NCBI GenBank assembly: GCA_024398615.1
Contig: JAKSIU010000025.1
Coordinates: 1-42,989, forward strand
Reading direction: 5' to 3'
Length of the DNA: 42,989 nt
Source: Bacteroidaceae bacterium
GTDB lineage: Bacteria > Bacteroidota > Bacteroidia > Bacteroidales > Bacteroidaceae
Below are positions 25,479 to 33,735 of this stretch, one piece after another. Every line of letters starts with the position of its first letter. The first letter of the stretch is position 1. The notes below the pieces were generated by a model. It ran no database searches. It worked only from the letters and a program-made list of their open reading frames with translations, and had not been told where the DNA came from. The position numbers were made by a program, and so were the translations under genes.

Positions 25479-25895
25479 TTATTCGTCGAAATCGAATTCT
25501 TCGATATCGTCTTGTGGACCGTTCGTGTCAAGGAGAAAATCATCCATGTCGCGGCGGTCCTTTTTTGTGGGACGTCCCAGGCCTGCGGCACGTTTCACGA
25601 ATCCTCCAATGCGGTTCATTTCCAGAAGATCATACTGGTCCTTTGGAGTGATGTTTTCCATCATTTCCGGTACGAGCTTGGCTCCTACACGGTTTTCAAT
25701 AGCCTGAAGTACCTTGAAACTGTAGGTGACAGGAGCTTTGCGCACCTGTACGGTGTCTCCTTCGTGAACCATCTTGGACGGCTTGGCGTTGACCCCGTTG
25801 ATTGTGATGCGGCCTTTCTTGCATGCTTCGGCAGCTATGGTGCGTGTCTTGAAAATGCGGACTGACCAGAGCCATTTGTCTATTCTCGCTTCCAT
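25479..25895 (-). CDS. S4-domain RNA-binding protein, Hsp15-like
   Basis: The 138-residue protein from MEARIDKWLWSVRIFKTRT has an S4 RNA-binding domain at residues 1-60 (ACKKGRITINGVNAKPS, then VHEGDTVQV) and a basic middle (GRPTKKDRRDM) before an acidic tail. Hsp15 binds free 50S subunits carrying a nascent chain with peptidyl-tRNA and helps recycle them. The start at 25895 was preferred to a TTG ten codons earlier because MEARIDKWLW aligns with the family start. It follows pth, a peptidyl-tRNA hydrolase gene, so the neighbours fit a ribosome-rescue role. Confidence 0.85.
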   Translation of the reverse strand: MEARIDKWLWSVRIFKTRTIAAEACKKGRITINGVNAKPSKMVHEGDTVQVRKAPVTYSFKVLQAIENRVGAKLVPEMMENITPKDQYDLLEMNRIGGFVKRAAGLGRPTKKDRRDMDDFLLDTNGPQDDIEEFDFDE

Positions 25896-25938
25896 TGGGA
25901 TGATTCTTTCCGGTATGACTTTCAAATTGACCGGCTGG

Positions 25939-26502
25939 TCACTTCTTGTTGAACTGGTTCATGGTGATGGCGAGTCCTGCCAGACAGAAACTTCTGACGC
26001 ATTCAACAGCGGTTGGAATGGTCTGGTCAAGAATGGCCATTTCTTCAGGGGAGAACTTGTCAAGAACGAATTTGATCTGGGCCCCCATCGGGAAATCGTT
26101 GCCTATGCCTACGCGCAGGCGGGCAAAGACATTGGTACCTATTGTCTGGATGATGTTGTTCATGCCGTTGTGACTGCCTCCACTGCCCTGACCGCGCAGA
26201 CGCAGCTTGCCAAGGGGAAGGGCGAGATCATCGGCCACTACAAGAAGATTCTCGGGCTGGATGTTCTCCTTGTTCATCCAGTAGCGGACGGCATTGCCGC
26301 TCAGGTTCATGTATGTGGTGGGCTTGAGAAGTACAAGCTGGCAGTTCTTGACTGACGTGTGAGCCACAAATCCGTAACGCTTGTCTTCAAAAACAGCATT
26401 GGATGCCCCGGCAAGGGCATCCAATACCATAAATCCTATATTGTGGCGGGTTTCACGGTATTCATCGCCCGGATTACCCAATCCCACAATAAGATACTTC
26501 AT
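25939..26502 (-). CDS. pth: peptidyl-tRNA hydrolase
   Basis: Pth releases peptides from tRNAs that drop off the ribosome. The 187 residues are typical. Catalytic and substrate residues are N10 (GLGNPG), H20 (TRHNIG), the [10 protein letters not shown] aspartates near 91-92 and N112 (GSHNGMNNI). The gene is 11 bases downstream of rplY and likely co-transcribed with it; the rplY-pth order (ctc-pth) is widespread in bacteria. Confidence 0.96.
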   Translation of the reverse strand: MKYLIVGLGNPGDEYRETRHNIGFMVLDALAGASNAVFEDKRYGFVAHTSVKNCQLVLLKPTTYMNLSGNAVRYWMNKENIQPENLLVVADDLALPLGKLRLRGQGSGGSHNGMNNIIQTIGTNVFARLRVGIGNDFPMGAQIKFVLDKFSPEEMAILDQTIPTAVECVRSFCLAGLAITMNQFNKK

Positions 26503-26513
26503 GACTGAAATGA

Positions 26514-27110
26514 TTATTCAGCAGCGGCTTCCTCAGTAGCGGCAGCAGCGCGGGTTGCAATGACTGAGCAGATGACTGCTTCCTTGGGGCTTGTGAATTC
26601 GATGCCTTCGTACTGGAGGTCACAAACCTTGAATGCCTTGCCGATGCCCAGAGGAGTAACGTCGATCTCAATCTTCTCAGGAATGATGTTGTAAAGAGCC
26701 TTGGCCTTTACGCGACGCATTGCCTGCTCAAGCTTACCACCGGACTTGACACCGGCTGCCAGACCGTTCAGCTTGACAGGAACTGCCATGACGATAGGCT
26801 TGTTTTCGGTAATCTGATAGAAATCGATATGCTGGATGGTGTCCTTTACCGGGTGGAACTGGATTTCTCTCATGACTGCCAGAACGGTTACACCGTCAAT
26901 GGTCAGGTTCACTGTAAGGATGTCGGGAGTGTAAACCAGGTTGCGGACTTCTTCAGTTGTTACTGTGAATGCCTTTGCTACAGGAAGACCTTTCCCGTCT
27001 CTTTCCACACCGTAAAGGTTGCAGGGGATAAGGTTCTGCTTTCTCAGTTCTTTTGCGGCCTTCTTGCCGAATTCGTTGCGGGCTGTACCCTTGATGTCAA
27101 TTGACTTCAT
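26514..27110 (-). CDS. rplY: 50S ribosomal protein L25/Ctc
   Basis: L25 binds 5S rRNA. The 198-residue protein is the long Ctc form: the N-terminal 5S-binding beta-barrel ([24 protein letters not shown]) and a C-terminal domain of about 90 residues, ending in an Ala/Glu-rich tail. It begins an operon with pth and the Hsp15-like gene. Its leader of about 80 bases contains a small hairpin. Confidence 0.95.
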   Translation of the reverse strand: MKSIDIKGTARNEFGKKAAKELRKQNLIPCNLYGVERDGKGLPVAKAFTVTTEEVRNLVYTPDILTVNLTIDGVTVLAVMREIQFHPVKDTIQHIDFYQITENKPIVMAVPVKLNGLAAGVKSGGKLEQAMRRVKAKALYNIIPEKIEIDVTPLGIGKAFKVCDLQYEGIEFTSPKEAVICSVIATRAAAATEEAAAE

Positions 27111-27163
27111 TGTTTGACGTGTTACTCTAAATTGTTAATACTCAATTCACCATCACACAAAAC

Positions 27164-27180
27164 ACTGCCTTTCGGACAGT
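27164..27180 (-). promoter_or_regulatory. hairpin in the rplY leader
   Basis: On the minus strand ACTG-T-CC and GG-CAGT form a stem with one bulge and a GAAA tetraloop, followed by GTTTTG. It lies between the promoter and start of rplY. It could be a leader structure for autoregulation or a weak attenuator; no function can be claimed. Confidence 0.35.
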
Positions 27181-27199
27181 CTTTTCGTAAAAGCGCCGC

Positions 27200-27207
27200 A
27201 AAGGTAG
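27200..27207 (-). promoter_or_regulatory. -7 box of the rplY-pth operon
   Basis: TACCTTTG on the minus strand is an exact match, with ATTG 19 bases further upstream as a partial -33 box. The predicted start is near 27194. Confidence 0.7.
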
Positions 27208-27250
27208 AAAAAATGGTTGGAAAAACAATGCTATCTTATTAAAAAAGCGT

Positions 27251-27658
27251 TCAGAAGCTGATTTCGAAGTCAAGATCGGAGTCCTTGGACTCGTTTTCCT
27301 GTGGTTCGGGGACTGAGGCAGGCTCCGGCTCTGGAATAGGCCCGGTGACCGGCTGCCCGCTGATGGACTGGGAAGCGGCGGTGTCGGCCTCATGGATGAA
27401 GCGCATGGTGCGGGTCAGTCCGTCTATGAAATTACTGAAGTCCTCGCGGTACAGGAAAATCTTGTGCTTTTCGAACACGGCTTTGCCGTCAGGGGTCTCG
27501 GGGTCGGCAATTTTCTTGCTTTCCGTGATAGAAAGGTAGTATTCATCCTTGCGTGTCTTGCGCACGTCAAGATAGTAGATGCGTTTCCCGGCCTTGACTG
27601 CGTGCGAAAACACAATGTCGCGATCCCTTTCGTCAAATTTTGCCTTGCTGTCCTCCAT
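27251..27658 (-). CDS. DUF3276 (PUR-domain) protein
   Basis: The 135-residue protein has one PUR-type fold at residues 10-95 (SHAVKAGKRIYYLDVRKTRKDEYYLSI and YREDFSNFIDGL), related to nucleic-acid-binding PUR-alpha proteins found in Bacteroidota and Spirochaetes. The rest is a Pro/Glu-rich disordered tail with a short acidic end. Binding to single-stranded DNA or RNA is known for the family; the biological role is not. An AAGGAG sequence 8-13 bases before the ATG is an unusually good Shine-Dalgarno for this organism. Confidence 0.85.
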   Translation of the reverse strand: MEDSKAKFDERDRDIVFSHAVKAGKRIYYLDVRKTRKDEYYLSITESKKIADPETPDGKAVFEKHKIFLYREDFSNFIDGLTRTMRFIHEADTAASQSISGQPVTGPIPEPEPASVPEPQENESKDSDLDFEISF

Positions 27659-27755
27659 AGTTATGCTCCTTTATATATTTTTCACAAATATGGTAAAAGG
27701 AATTGAATATCCAAAATTTTGAAGGCGCAAAAAACCTAGATAAGGAAAAATGTTG

Positions 27756-27763
27756 TACTTTTG
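27756..27763 (+). promoter_or_regulatory. -7 box of the nusB operon
   Basis: TACTTTTG matches exactly. The predicted start near 27769 rules out the upstream part of the nusB frame as coding. Confidence 0.7.
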
Positions 27764-27791
27764 CGGATTGTATACAAAAGGCTTTGATACA

Positions 27792-28715
27792 ATGATAAAT
27801 AGAGTTCTCATCAGACTGAAGACAGTGCAGGTAATATACGCGTATTACCAGAACGGGGGGCAGAAACCGGCTATGGCCGAACGTGAACTTGCCCAGAGCC
27901 TTGACAGTGCATATTCCCTATATAAGACCATGCTTTATCTTCCCGTGGCTTTGACTGACATGGCTCGCCTGTCAGTTGAAAGGCAGAGAAGAATGAATGC
28001 CGTACGCATATCAAGAAAGGAGGAACTGCTGGCGCAGAACCTGTTTGCCGGTCTTTTGGAAAACAATCAGGAACTTGGACAGTTCGTTCAGGACAATCCT
28101 ATGGAATGGCTCACAAAATCCGATTTCATAAAGGAAACATACGCGGCCATGCTGGAGTCCGATGCGGTTGAGGAATACACTCAGGCCGAGAAGTTCGATT
28201 TCGCATCGGATCGTGAACTTTGGAAAAAGTTGTACAAGGCTATTTTCCAGGAGAACGAGTCGCTTGATTCTCTGCTTGAGGAACAGAATATTTACTGGAA
28301 CGGTGACCGCGACCTGATAGACTCGTTCGTGATCAAGACCATCAGGTCGATGTCCGAATCAGACGGACCGGAAACTCCGCTCTTGAGTGAATATAAGGAC
28401 GAAGATGACAGGAATTTTGCCATCGGATTGCTTCGTGCCGGACTTCAGTCGCGTGAACTCCGTGAGGAGCTGGTGGCGGCCAACTGCCGCCGCTGGGATC
28501 CTTCACGTCTGGCTTTCCTTGATGTGCTTATCATTCAGACTGCGATAGGAGAACTTCTGGGATTCCCGGATATTCCTGTAAAGGTTACAATCAACGAATA
28601 TGTCGAGATGGCCAAGATTCTGAGCACACCGCAGAGCGGCGCGTTTGTCAACGGCATGCTGGATGCCATTGCCCATGATCTGTCTGCCGGCGGAAAACTT
28701 GACAAAGAATTATAA
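27792..28715 (+). CDS. nusB: transcription antitermination factor NusB, long form
   Basis: NusB with NusE binds boxA RNA and supports antitermination of rRNA operons. The protein has 307 residues, about twice the E. coli NusB. The conserved NusB fold is in the C-terminal half (RLAFLDVLIIQTAIGELL, then VTINEYVEMAKILSTPQSGAFVNGML). The N-terminal half starts MINRVLIRLKTVQVIYAYY and is the extension usual in Bacteroidota. The start was set at 27792, downstream of the -7 box. It leads nusB-yajC-coaE-DUF5606. Confidence 0.93.
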   Translation: MINRVLIRLKTVQVIYAYYQNGGQKPAMAERELAQSLDSAYSLYKTMLYLPVALTDMARLSVERQRRMNAVRISRKEELLAQNLFAGLLENNQELGQFVQDNPMEWLTKSDFIKETYAAMLESDAVEEYTQAEKFDFASDRELWKKLYKAIFQENESLDSLLEEQNIYWNGDRDLIDSFVIKTIRSMSESDGPETPLLSEYKDEDDRNFAIGLLRAGLQSRELREELVAANCRRWDPSRLAFLDVLIIQTAIGELLGFPDIPVKVTINEYVEMAKILSTPQSGAFVNGMLDAIAHDLSAGGKLDKEL

Positions 28716-28737
28716 ACAACAATAAACAAAAGAAATT

Positions 28738-29181
28738 ATGGCAAACATGCTTCTGCTTGATCCGGTGCACATGACAGCACAGGAAATTGAAGTCAACAAC
28801 ACAGTCACTCTCATCCAGGACACCGATGCCGGTTCCTTTGATACCGCCGGACGCCAGGCACAGGGCGGTGCAGGTGGTGGCGGCATGCTTCTCATGCTGC
28901 TTATGCTTTTCCTTCTCATGATGCTTTTCATGCGTCCGCGTCAGGATAAGGAAGGAGAAAAGTTCCGTAACTCTCTTCAGAGAGAGCAGGATGTCGTTAC
29001 CAGTTCGGGTATTTTCGGTAAGATTAAGGATATTGATGAAATCTCAGTCATTCTTGAGGTTGCTCAGGGCATGAGAATCAAGGTTGACAAGCGTTACATC
29101 AATCCTGTTCCGGTTCCACAGCCGGCAAAGCCCGAAAAGAAGAGAAAGAAGAAGGATCCCAGCAAGGACGAGAAGGCTTGA
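28738..29181 (+). CDS. yajC: preprotein translocase subunit YajC
   Basis: YajC is a small accessory of the SecDF translocon. The 147-residue protein has a non-conserved N-terminus of about 45 residues, a Gly-rich hinge, one transmembrane helix of Met and Leu at about 49-65, then the conserved cytoplasmic part (MRPRQDKEGEKF, VVTSSGIFGKI) and a highly basic end (KKRKKKDPSKDEK). It lies 22 bases after nusB. Confidence 0.94.
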   Translation: MANMLLLDPVHMTAQEIEVNNTVTLIQDTDAGSFDTAGRQAQGGAGGGGMLLMLLMLFLLMMLFMRPRQDKEGEKFRNSLQREQDVVTSSGIFGKIKDIDEISVILEVAQGMRIKVDKRYINPVPVPQPAKPEKKRKKKDPSKDEKA

Positions 29182-29208
29182 TCCGATAGTCTTTATAACC
29201 GGCGGTTT

Positions 29209-29802
29209 ATGACTCTGCTAGGCCTTACCGGAGGAATCGGTACCGGGAAAAGCTATGTGGCCGCCCTGATGCGCGGGATGGGGATTCCCACGTACGATTC
29301 TGATTCAAGAGCCAAGTGGCTCATGCAGAATGATGCCTCTCTGAAGTCGGCTCTGACGGCGCTTGTCGGCGAAGGGCTCTATGGCGAGGACGGTATGATG
29401 GACCGCAAGCTGATGGCTGCCTACATCTTCGCTGATGATGCCGGACGGCGTGCGGTCGAGAGTCTGGTACATCCGGCCGTAAAGTGTGATTTCAAGGCTT
29501 GGACCGATGAACAGGAAAGCGAATTCGCTGTGTTTGAATCGGCCATTCTGTTTGAATCGGGCTTTGACGGATGCGTGGATTTCACGGTCGTGGTCGATGC
29601 TCCTCTGGAAACCAGAATCAGAAGGTGTATGGAAAGGGATGGGGCTTCCCGCGCGGAGGTGGAATTGAGAATGGCCTGCCAGATGTCGCAGCAGGATAAG
29701 CTGCGTCTTGCACGGTTCGTGATAACCAATGACGGAAAGACTGATCTGAAGATGCAGATTCTCTCGCTTCTTGAAGAATGTAAACTTAATAACAAACAAT
29801 AA
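29209..29802 (+). CDS. coaE: dephospho-CoA kinase
   Basis: CoaE phosphorylates the ribose 3'-OH of dephospho-CoA in the last step of CoA synthesis. The 197-residue protein starts with the P-loop GGIGTGKS (8-15); further motifs are PTYDSDSRAKWLM (substrate-binding Asp), the HPAV element and the LID region with RMACQMSQQDKLRLA. It is 27 bases downstream of yajC. Confidence 0.95.
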   Translation: MTLLGLTGGIGTGKSYVAALMRGMGIPTYDSDSRAKWLMQNDASLKSALTALVGEGLYGEDGMMDRKLMAAYIFADDAGRRAVESLVHPAVKCDFKAWTDEQESEFAVFESAILFESGFDGCVDFTVVVDAPLETRIRRCMERDGASRAEVELRMACQMSQQDKLRLARFVITNDGKTDLKMQILSLLEECKLNNKQ

Positions 29803-29813
29803 TTCGGATTGCA

Positions 29814-30248
29814 ATGATCAACGAAATTCTTACCATTTCAGGCAAGCAGGGTCTGTTCAAGCTTCTGACCCGCGGTCGTGGTGCACTTATTGTAGAGAAC
29901 ATTGACGAGACAAAGAAACGTATGCCAATCCAGGCAACGGATAAGGTTGTCGGTCTTGGCGACATTTCCATATTCACGGAAGAGAAGGAGATGCCTCTGC
30001 GTCTGGTTTTCCAGGCTATCGAGGATAAGGTTGGAAAGAATCCGGTAGGATTTGACTATAAGAAGTCTCAGGATTCTGATCTGGTTGACTTCTTTGGAAC
30101 CATTATTCCTGACTTTGATCGTGAGAGGGTATATCCCAGTCACATGAGGAAGATCTTCACCTGGTATGACCTGCTGGTCAAGTATGGTGAAAACGATTTC
30201 TCGAATCCGGAAGAGGAGAACAGGGAAGAGGAAAAGCCTGCCGAGTAA
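29814..30248 (+). CDS. DUF5606 protein
   Basis: The 144-residue cytoplasmic protein matches DUF5606, a Bacteroidota family without known function that usually follows coaE. The conserved start is ILTISGKQGLFKLLTRGRGALIVE, and a conserved stretch is FFGTIIPDFDRERVYPSHMRKIFTWYDLL-like (about 84-112). The C-terminus is acidic. It is 11 bases after coaE and ends the operon. Confidence 0.85.
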   Translation: MINEILTISGKQGLFKLLTRGRGALIVENIDETKKRMPIQATDKVVGLGDISIFTEEKEMPLRLVFQAIEDKVGKNPVGFDYKKSQDSDLVDFFGTIIPDFDRERVYPSHMRKIFTWYDLLVKYGENDFSNPEEENREEEKPAE

Positions 30249-30270
30249 CGGTATTCAACTGTAGACATAT

Positions 30271-30314
30271 GGCCCGTGGCCTTCCGGATTCGGGAAGGCT
30301 GCGGGCCTTTTTTT
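30271..30314 (+). terminator. strong intrinsic terminator of the nusB operon
   Basis: GGCCCG pairs with CGGGCC and, after two G-T wobble pairs, GCCTTCC pairs with GGAAGGC around a seven-base loop. Seven T follow directly (30308-30314). It is the strongest terminator in the window. Confidence 0.93.
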
Positions 30315-30374
30315 GTGTCTGTATATGATTGTTCTTTATGATTCATATAAAATATTATTTTATATGGTCAAAAA

Positions 30375-30406
30375 TTTGGTGTTTTGGATAAGATATTCTA
30401 ATTTTG
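30375..30406 (+). promoter_or_regulatory. promoter of the DUF4954 gene, complete -33/-7
   Basis: TTTG (30375-30378), 20 bases, then TAATTTTG (30399-30406) match both consensus boxes. The leader to the ATG at 30434 is about 20 bases, which excludes an earlier in-frame codon at 30404. Confidence 0.82.
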
Positions 30407-30433
30407 CTGCCGGATTATTATTCGTTTTTGCGT

Positions 30434-32641
30434 ATGGAAAGAGTGACAGTACTATCGCCGGACCAGCTTTACAACAGCTTTATGGATCCGAAATACATTC
30501 CGGAAGGAAAGGACAAATACTATCTGCGTAACACTCAGGTCAAGGCCCCGGCTGGCGGCTGGCGTCATCTGACCAGTTCGGAAATCGAATCACTGGTCAA
30601 GAATGACAATACTGCCATGAGCTGGGATACCATTATGGTAAGCGGTGAGTTTGATCCCATGATGGTCAAGAACAACAAGTTCTACGGTTTTGTCCGTCTG
30701 GGTAGAATTACTTCAAACGGTCTTCAGTATCATGACCTGCGCCTTTCGTGCGGTATTACAAACAGCTCCATACATTCGTGTGACATAGGTGATGACTGTG
30801 CCATCCATAACGTTCATTACCTTTCACACTACATAATAGGTGACCGTTGCATGCTGTTCAACATTCAGGAAATGTCCTGTACTGACCATGCCAAGTTCGG
30901 TAACGGTATAGTCAAGGAAGGTGAAGAGGAAAGCGTCCGCGTATGGATGGAACTGATGAATGAGACCGGGTGCCGTAGAATACTTCCATTTGACGGCATG
31001 ATAGCTGCCGATGCCTACATGTGGGCAAAATTCATCGATGACCGTTTGCTTCAGGATCGCCTCAAGTCCTTGACCCAGAATGCTTTTGATTCACGTCGCG
31101 GATTCTACGGAACCATTGGCAGCGGATGCGTAATAAAGAACTCGTGGATTATCAAGGACGTGAAGATTGGCAGCTGCTGCTATATAAAAGGTGCCAGCAA
31201 GCTCAAGAATCTTACCATCAATTCAAGTGACAAGGAACCATCGCAGATTGGTGAGAATGTGGTGCTGGTAAATGGTATCGTGGGATATGGATGCCGTATA
31301 TTCTATTCGGTCATTGCCGTGAGGTTCGTGCTTGGCAGCAACAGCAATCTGAAATACGGAGCGCGCCTTATGAATTCGTTTATGGGAGACAACAGTACAA
31401 TATCCTGCTGTGAGGTTCTCAATAACCTGATATTCCCTGCCCATGAGCAGCATCATAACAACTCATTCCTGATTGCCAGTGTGCTCAAGGGACAGACCAA
31501 CATGGCAGCGGGTGCAACCATCGGATCCAATCATAACAGCCGTACCAATGACAATGAGATTGAGGCGGGACGCGGATTCTGGCCAGGTCTCTGTTCCAGT
31601 GTCAAGCATTCATGCAAGTTTGCAAGTTTCACCATGCTGGCAAAGGGCGCATATCCAGCAGAGATGATAAATCCTTTCCCGTTTGCACTGCTGAGCAATG
31701 ACGAAACTCATGGAGAACTGCATGTCATTCCGGCATTCTCATGGCTCTACAACATGTTTGCCATGGCAAGGAACAACTGGAAGTACGCCAATCGTGACAT
31801 GCGTGTCTTCAAGGTGCAGAACATTGAATTCGATGCCTACGCTCCCGATTCGATTGAAGAGGCCATTGAGGCGCGCAAGTTTCTTGATGCATGGACCGCA
31901 AAGGCTTGGATGAGAAAGAATGGAAAGAGTCCGGAGGGAGTTTCTACTGACAATCTGATAGAGACCGGCCGCCGTCTGTTGAACGGACCTGCAAGCGAAG
32001 TCGAAGGTCTTGAAGTCCTTGGCGAGGATATGGAGAAGTCCAAACGCAAGGTGGTCATTCTCAAACCATACGAGGCATATCACGCTTACGGTGACATGAT
32101 TGTATATTATGCCGTCCGAAACATTTCGGCCTATCTCCATGAGAACCCGGACAAGAATTTCGAATCCATTTCCATACAGTTTGACGGAGACCGCAAACGT
32201 GATTGGTTCAATCTTGGCGGTCAGCTTATGTCGGTCGATGATCTTGAGGAACTGAAAAGTGATATAAAGGACGGAACAATCAATTCGTGGAAGGAGGTGC
32301 ATCACAGATATACAGAAATATGGAAACGTTATCCCCAGGATAAGTTACGTCATGCTTACCTGTCGCTCAAGCATCTGCTCCGAATAGAGACATTCACTCC
32401 CGATGACTGGATGAATGTTCTGAACCGTGGAATAGAAATCCAGAACTATGTCATGACTCAGGTATATGAGACAAGGAAGAAGGATTATGAGAACAAGTTC
32501 CGTCAGGCTACCTTCAACAGCCGTGAGGAGATGATTGCCGCATGGGGTGAACTTGACGAGAACAGTTTCATATTGCAGCAGAAAAAGGAAACCAAGGAGT
32601 TCATTGAAAGGATACAGAACCTCAAGAAACTGCTTGATTGA
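30434..32641 (+). CDS. DUF4954 protein with left-handed beta-helix repeats
   Basis: The 735-residue protein from MERVTVLSPDQL matches DUF4954, a large uncharacterised family in Bacteroidota and some Spirochaetes. Hexapeptide-like repeats ([IV]GxxxxI pattern) appear in two blocks, about residues 110-145 (CDIGDDCAIHNV, IIGDRCMLFNI) and 230-340 (TIGSGCVIKNSW, VKIGSCCYIKGA, IGENVVLVNGI), as in sugar-nucleotide acyl- and nucleotidyltransferases. The last 220 residues are helical. A role in sugar-nucleotide metabolism is inferred from the fold and from the SIS-domain neighbour 29 bases downstream. No catalytic residues can be named. Confidence 0.85.
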   Translation: MERVTVLSPDQLYNSFMDPKYIPEGKDKYYLRNTQVKAPAGGWRHLTSSEIESLVKNDNTAMSWDTIMVSGEFDPMMVKNNKFYGFVRLGRITSNGLQYHDLRLSCGITNSSIHSCDIGDDCAIHNVHYLSHYIIGDRCMLFNIQEMSCTDHAKFGNGIVKEGEEESVRVWMELMNETGCRRILPFDGMIAADAYMWAKFIDDRLLQDRLKSLTQNAFDSRRGFYGTIGSGCVIKNSWIIKDVKIGSCCYIKGASKLKNLTINSSDKEPSQIGENVVLVNGIVGYGCRIFYSVIAVRFVLGSNSNLKYGARLMNSFMGDNSTISCCEVLNNLIFPAHEQHHNNSFLIASVLKGQTNMAAGATIGSNHNSRTNDNEIEAGRGFWPGLCSSVKHSCKFASFTMLAKGAYPAEMINPFPFALLSNDETHGELHVIPAFSWLYNMFAMARNNWKYANRDMRVFKVQNIEFDAYAPDSIEEAIEARKFLDAWTAKAWMRKNGKSPEGVSTDNLIETGRRLLNGPASEVEGLEVLGEDMEKSKRKVVILKPYEAYHAYGDMIVYYAVRNISAYLHENPDKNFESISIQFDGDRKRDWFNLGGQLMSVDDLEELKSDIKDGTINSWKEVHHRYTEIWKRYPQDKLRHAYLSLKHLLRIETFTPDDWMNVLNRGIEIQNYVMTQVYETRKKDYENKFRQATFNSREEMIAAWGELDENSFILQQKKETKEFIERIQNLKKLLD

Positions 32642-32670
32642 TAAATGTGTAACCATTAAATAATACCGAT

Positions 32671-33711
32671 ATGAATCTTAAGGATAAGAAGTATGCCCAG
32701 TATGCGCTGGTGCAGGAAATGATGGATACTGTGGATACAGTTGGAAAGTTCGATGCTTCATGTACCAGGGAAATTGCCGCTCAGGTAAGCCGTGCCGGCA
32801 GAGTGTTCTTTACCGGTGAGGGCTCGAGCCGTATCTTCCCGGCCAAGAACTCGCTTCGCAAGAGCAAGCGCTGGGGATTGGATCTGAATGCTCAGACCGA
32901 TGGCTCCTGGCAGTCAAGGGAATATGATCTGAGCAAGTTCGCGGTGTTCTTCGCTTCTAATTCAGGTCGTACAAAGGAGGTCACTCTTCTGGCCAGGAAG
33001 CTCATGGAACAGGGTAATCAACTCCGTTTCGGACTTACTGCCAATCAGGATACCATCCTTTCAAAATATTGTGCTTCCACACATGTGCTGAACTGCGGAT
33101 GGGAACAGGCCGTTGCAGCTACCAAGAGCGTTGTGGAACAGGCCCTGTACTATGAGTCGGTGCTTTGGAACATTGCCGGAAAGGATGTGAAGGACGCTCT
33201 TGCCGCACTTCCTGAAAAGATTGAAAAGGCGCTTACGCTTGATATTCCATCGGAGATCGTAGAGTGGGTGAAGAATGCCGAGACCATCTATTTTGCAGGT
33301 TACAATGACGGTGTAGCCGAAGAACTTACCCTCAAGACCAACGAGATCACCCGTCGCAAATCGGACTTCCTTGAAGGAACATACGCGCTGCACGGGATTG
33401 AAGAGGTCATGAAGGATGGAGACATAATCTTCTGGGTAGATCCCATTCCTGATGAATATGATAAGATCCAGGAATGTCTGGTCAATGGTGCCGGTGTCAA
33501 GGTCGTTGCCATTGCTGACCACGATACACCTTTCCTGACCATCAGGACTCCGGAGGCAGGAGACTTCAATCCATACGTATATCTGTGTGCAGGATGGAAT
33601 GTCCTGGTTGAGATTGGCATTGCCACAGGCATGGATCTTGACCATCCCAACCGCGCACGCAAGGTCGGCAATGAGATTGCCGAACAGGGGACAGGAACCG
33701 TTCAGGCTTGA
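32671..33711 (+). CDS. SIS-domain sugar isomerase-like protein with repeat-derived tail
   Basis: The 346-residue protein has two SIS (phosphosugar-binding) domains as in the GlmS isomerase half: FFTGEGSSRIFPAKN with FFASNSGRTKEVTLL (about 47-110), and IYFAGYNDGVAEELTLKTNE (about 205-230) with a conserved Glu. No glutaminase domain is present, so it probably acts on an aminated or phosphorylated sugar; the substrate is unknown. It is the second gene after DUF4954. The last ten residues, AEQGTGTVQA, and the stop codon are encoded by one arm of a perfect inverted repeat and are identical to the end of the convergent Tex protein. Confidence 0.85.
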   Translation: MNLKDKKYAQYALVQEMMDTVDTVGKFDASCTREIAAQVSRAGRVFFTGEGSSRIFPAKNSLRKSKRWGLDLNAQTDGSWQSREYDLSKFAVFFASNSGRTKEVTLLARKLMEQGNQLRFGLTANQDTILSKYCASTHVLNCGWEQAVAATKSVVEQALYYESVLWNIAGKDVKDALAALPEKIEKALTLDIPSEIVEWVKNAETIYFAGYNDGVAEELTLKTNEITRRKSDFLEGTYALHGIEEVMKDGDIIFWVDPIPDEYDKIQECLVNGAGVKVVAIADHDTPFLTIRTPEAGDFNPYVYLCAGWNVLVEIGIATGMDLDHPNRARKVGNEIAEQGTGTVQA

Positions 33712-33735
33712 ACGGTTCCTGTCCCCTGTTCGGCA
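33678..33735. repeat. perfect 27-bp inverted repeat spanning two convergent gene ends (REP-like, copy 2)
   Basis: The left arm (33678-33704) and right arm (33709-33735) are exact reverse complements with a GGCT loop. The core includes GAACAGGGGACAGG. Each arm encodes AEQGTGTV in the gene reading into it, and the loop and opposite arm finish Q-A-stop in both directions (CAG GCT against CAA GCC). The two CDS overlap by ten bases inside it. It may serve as a bidirectional terminator although it has no T run. A related copy lies at 1787-1830. Confidence 0.9.
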
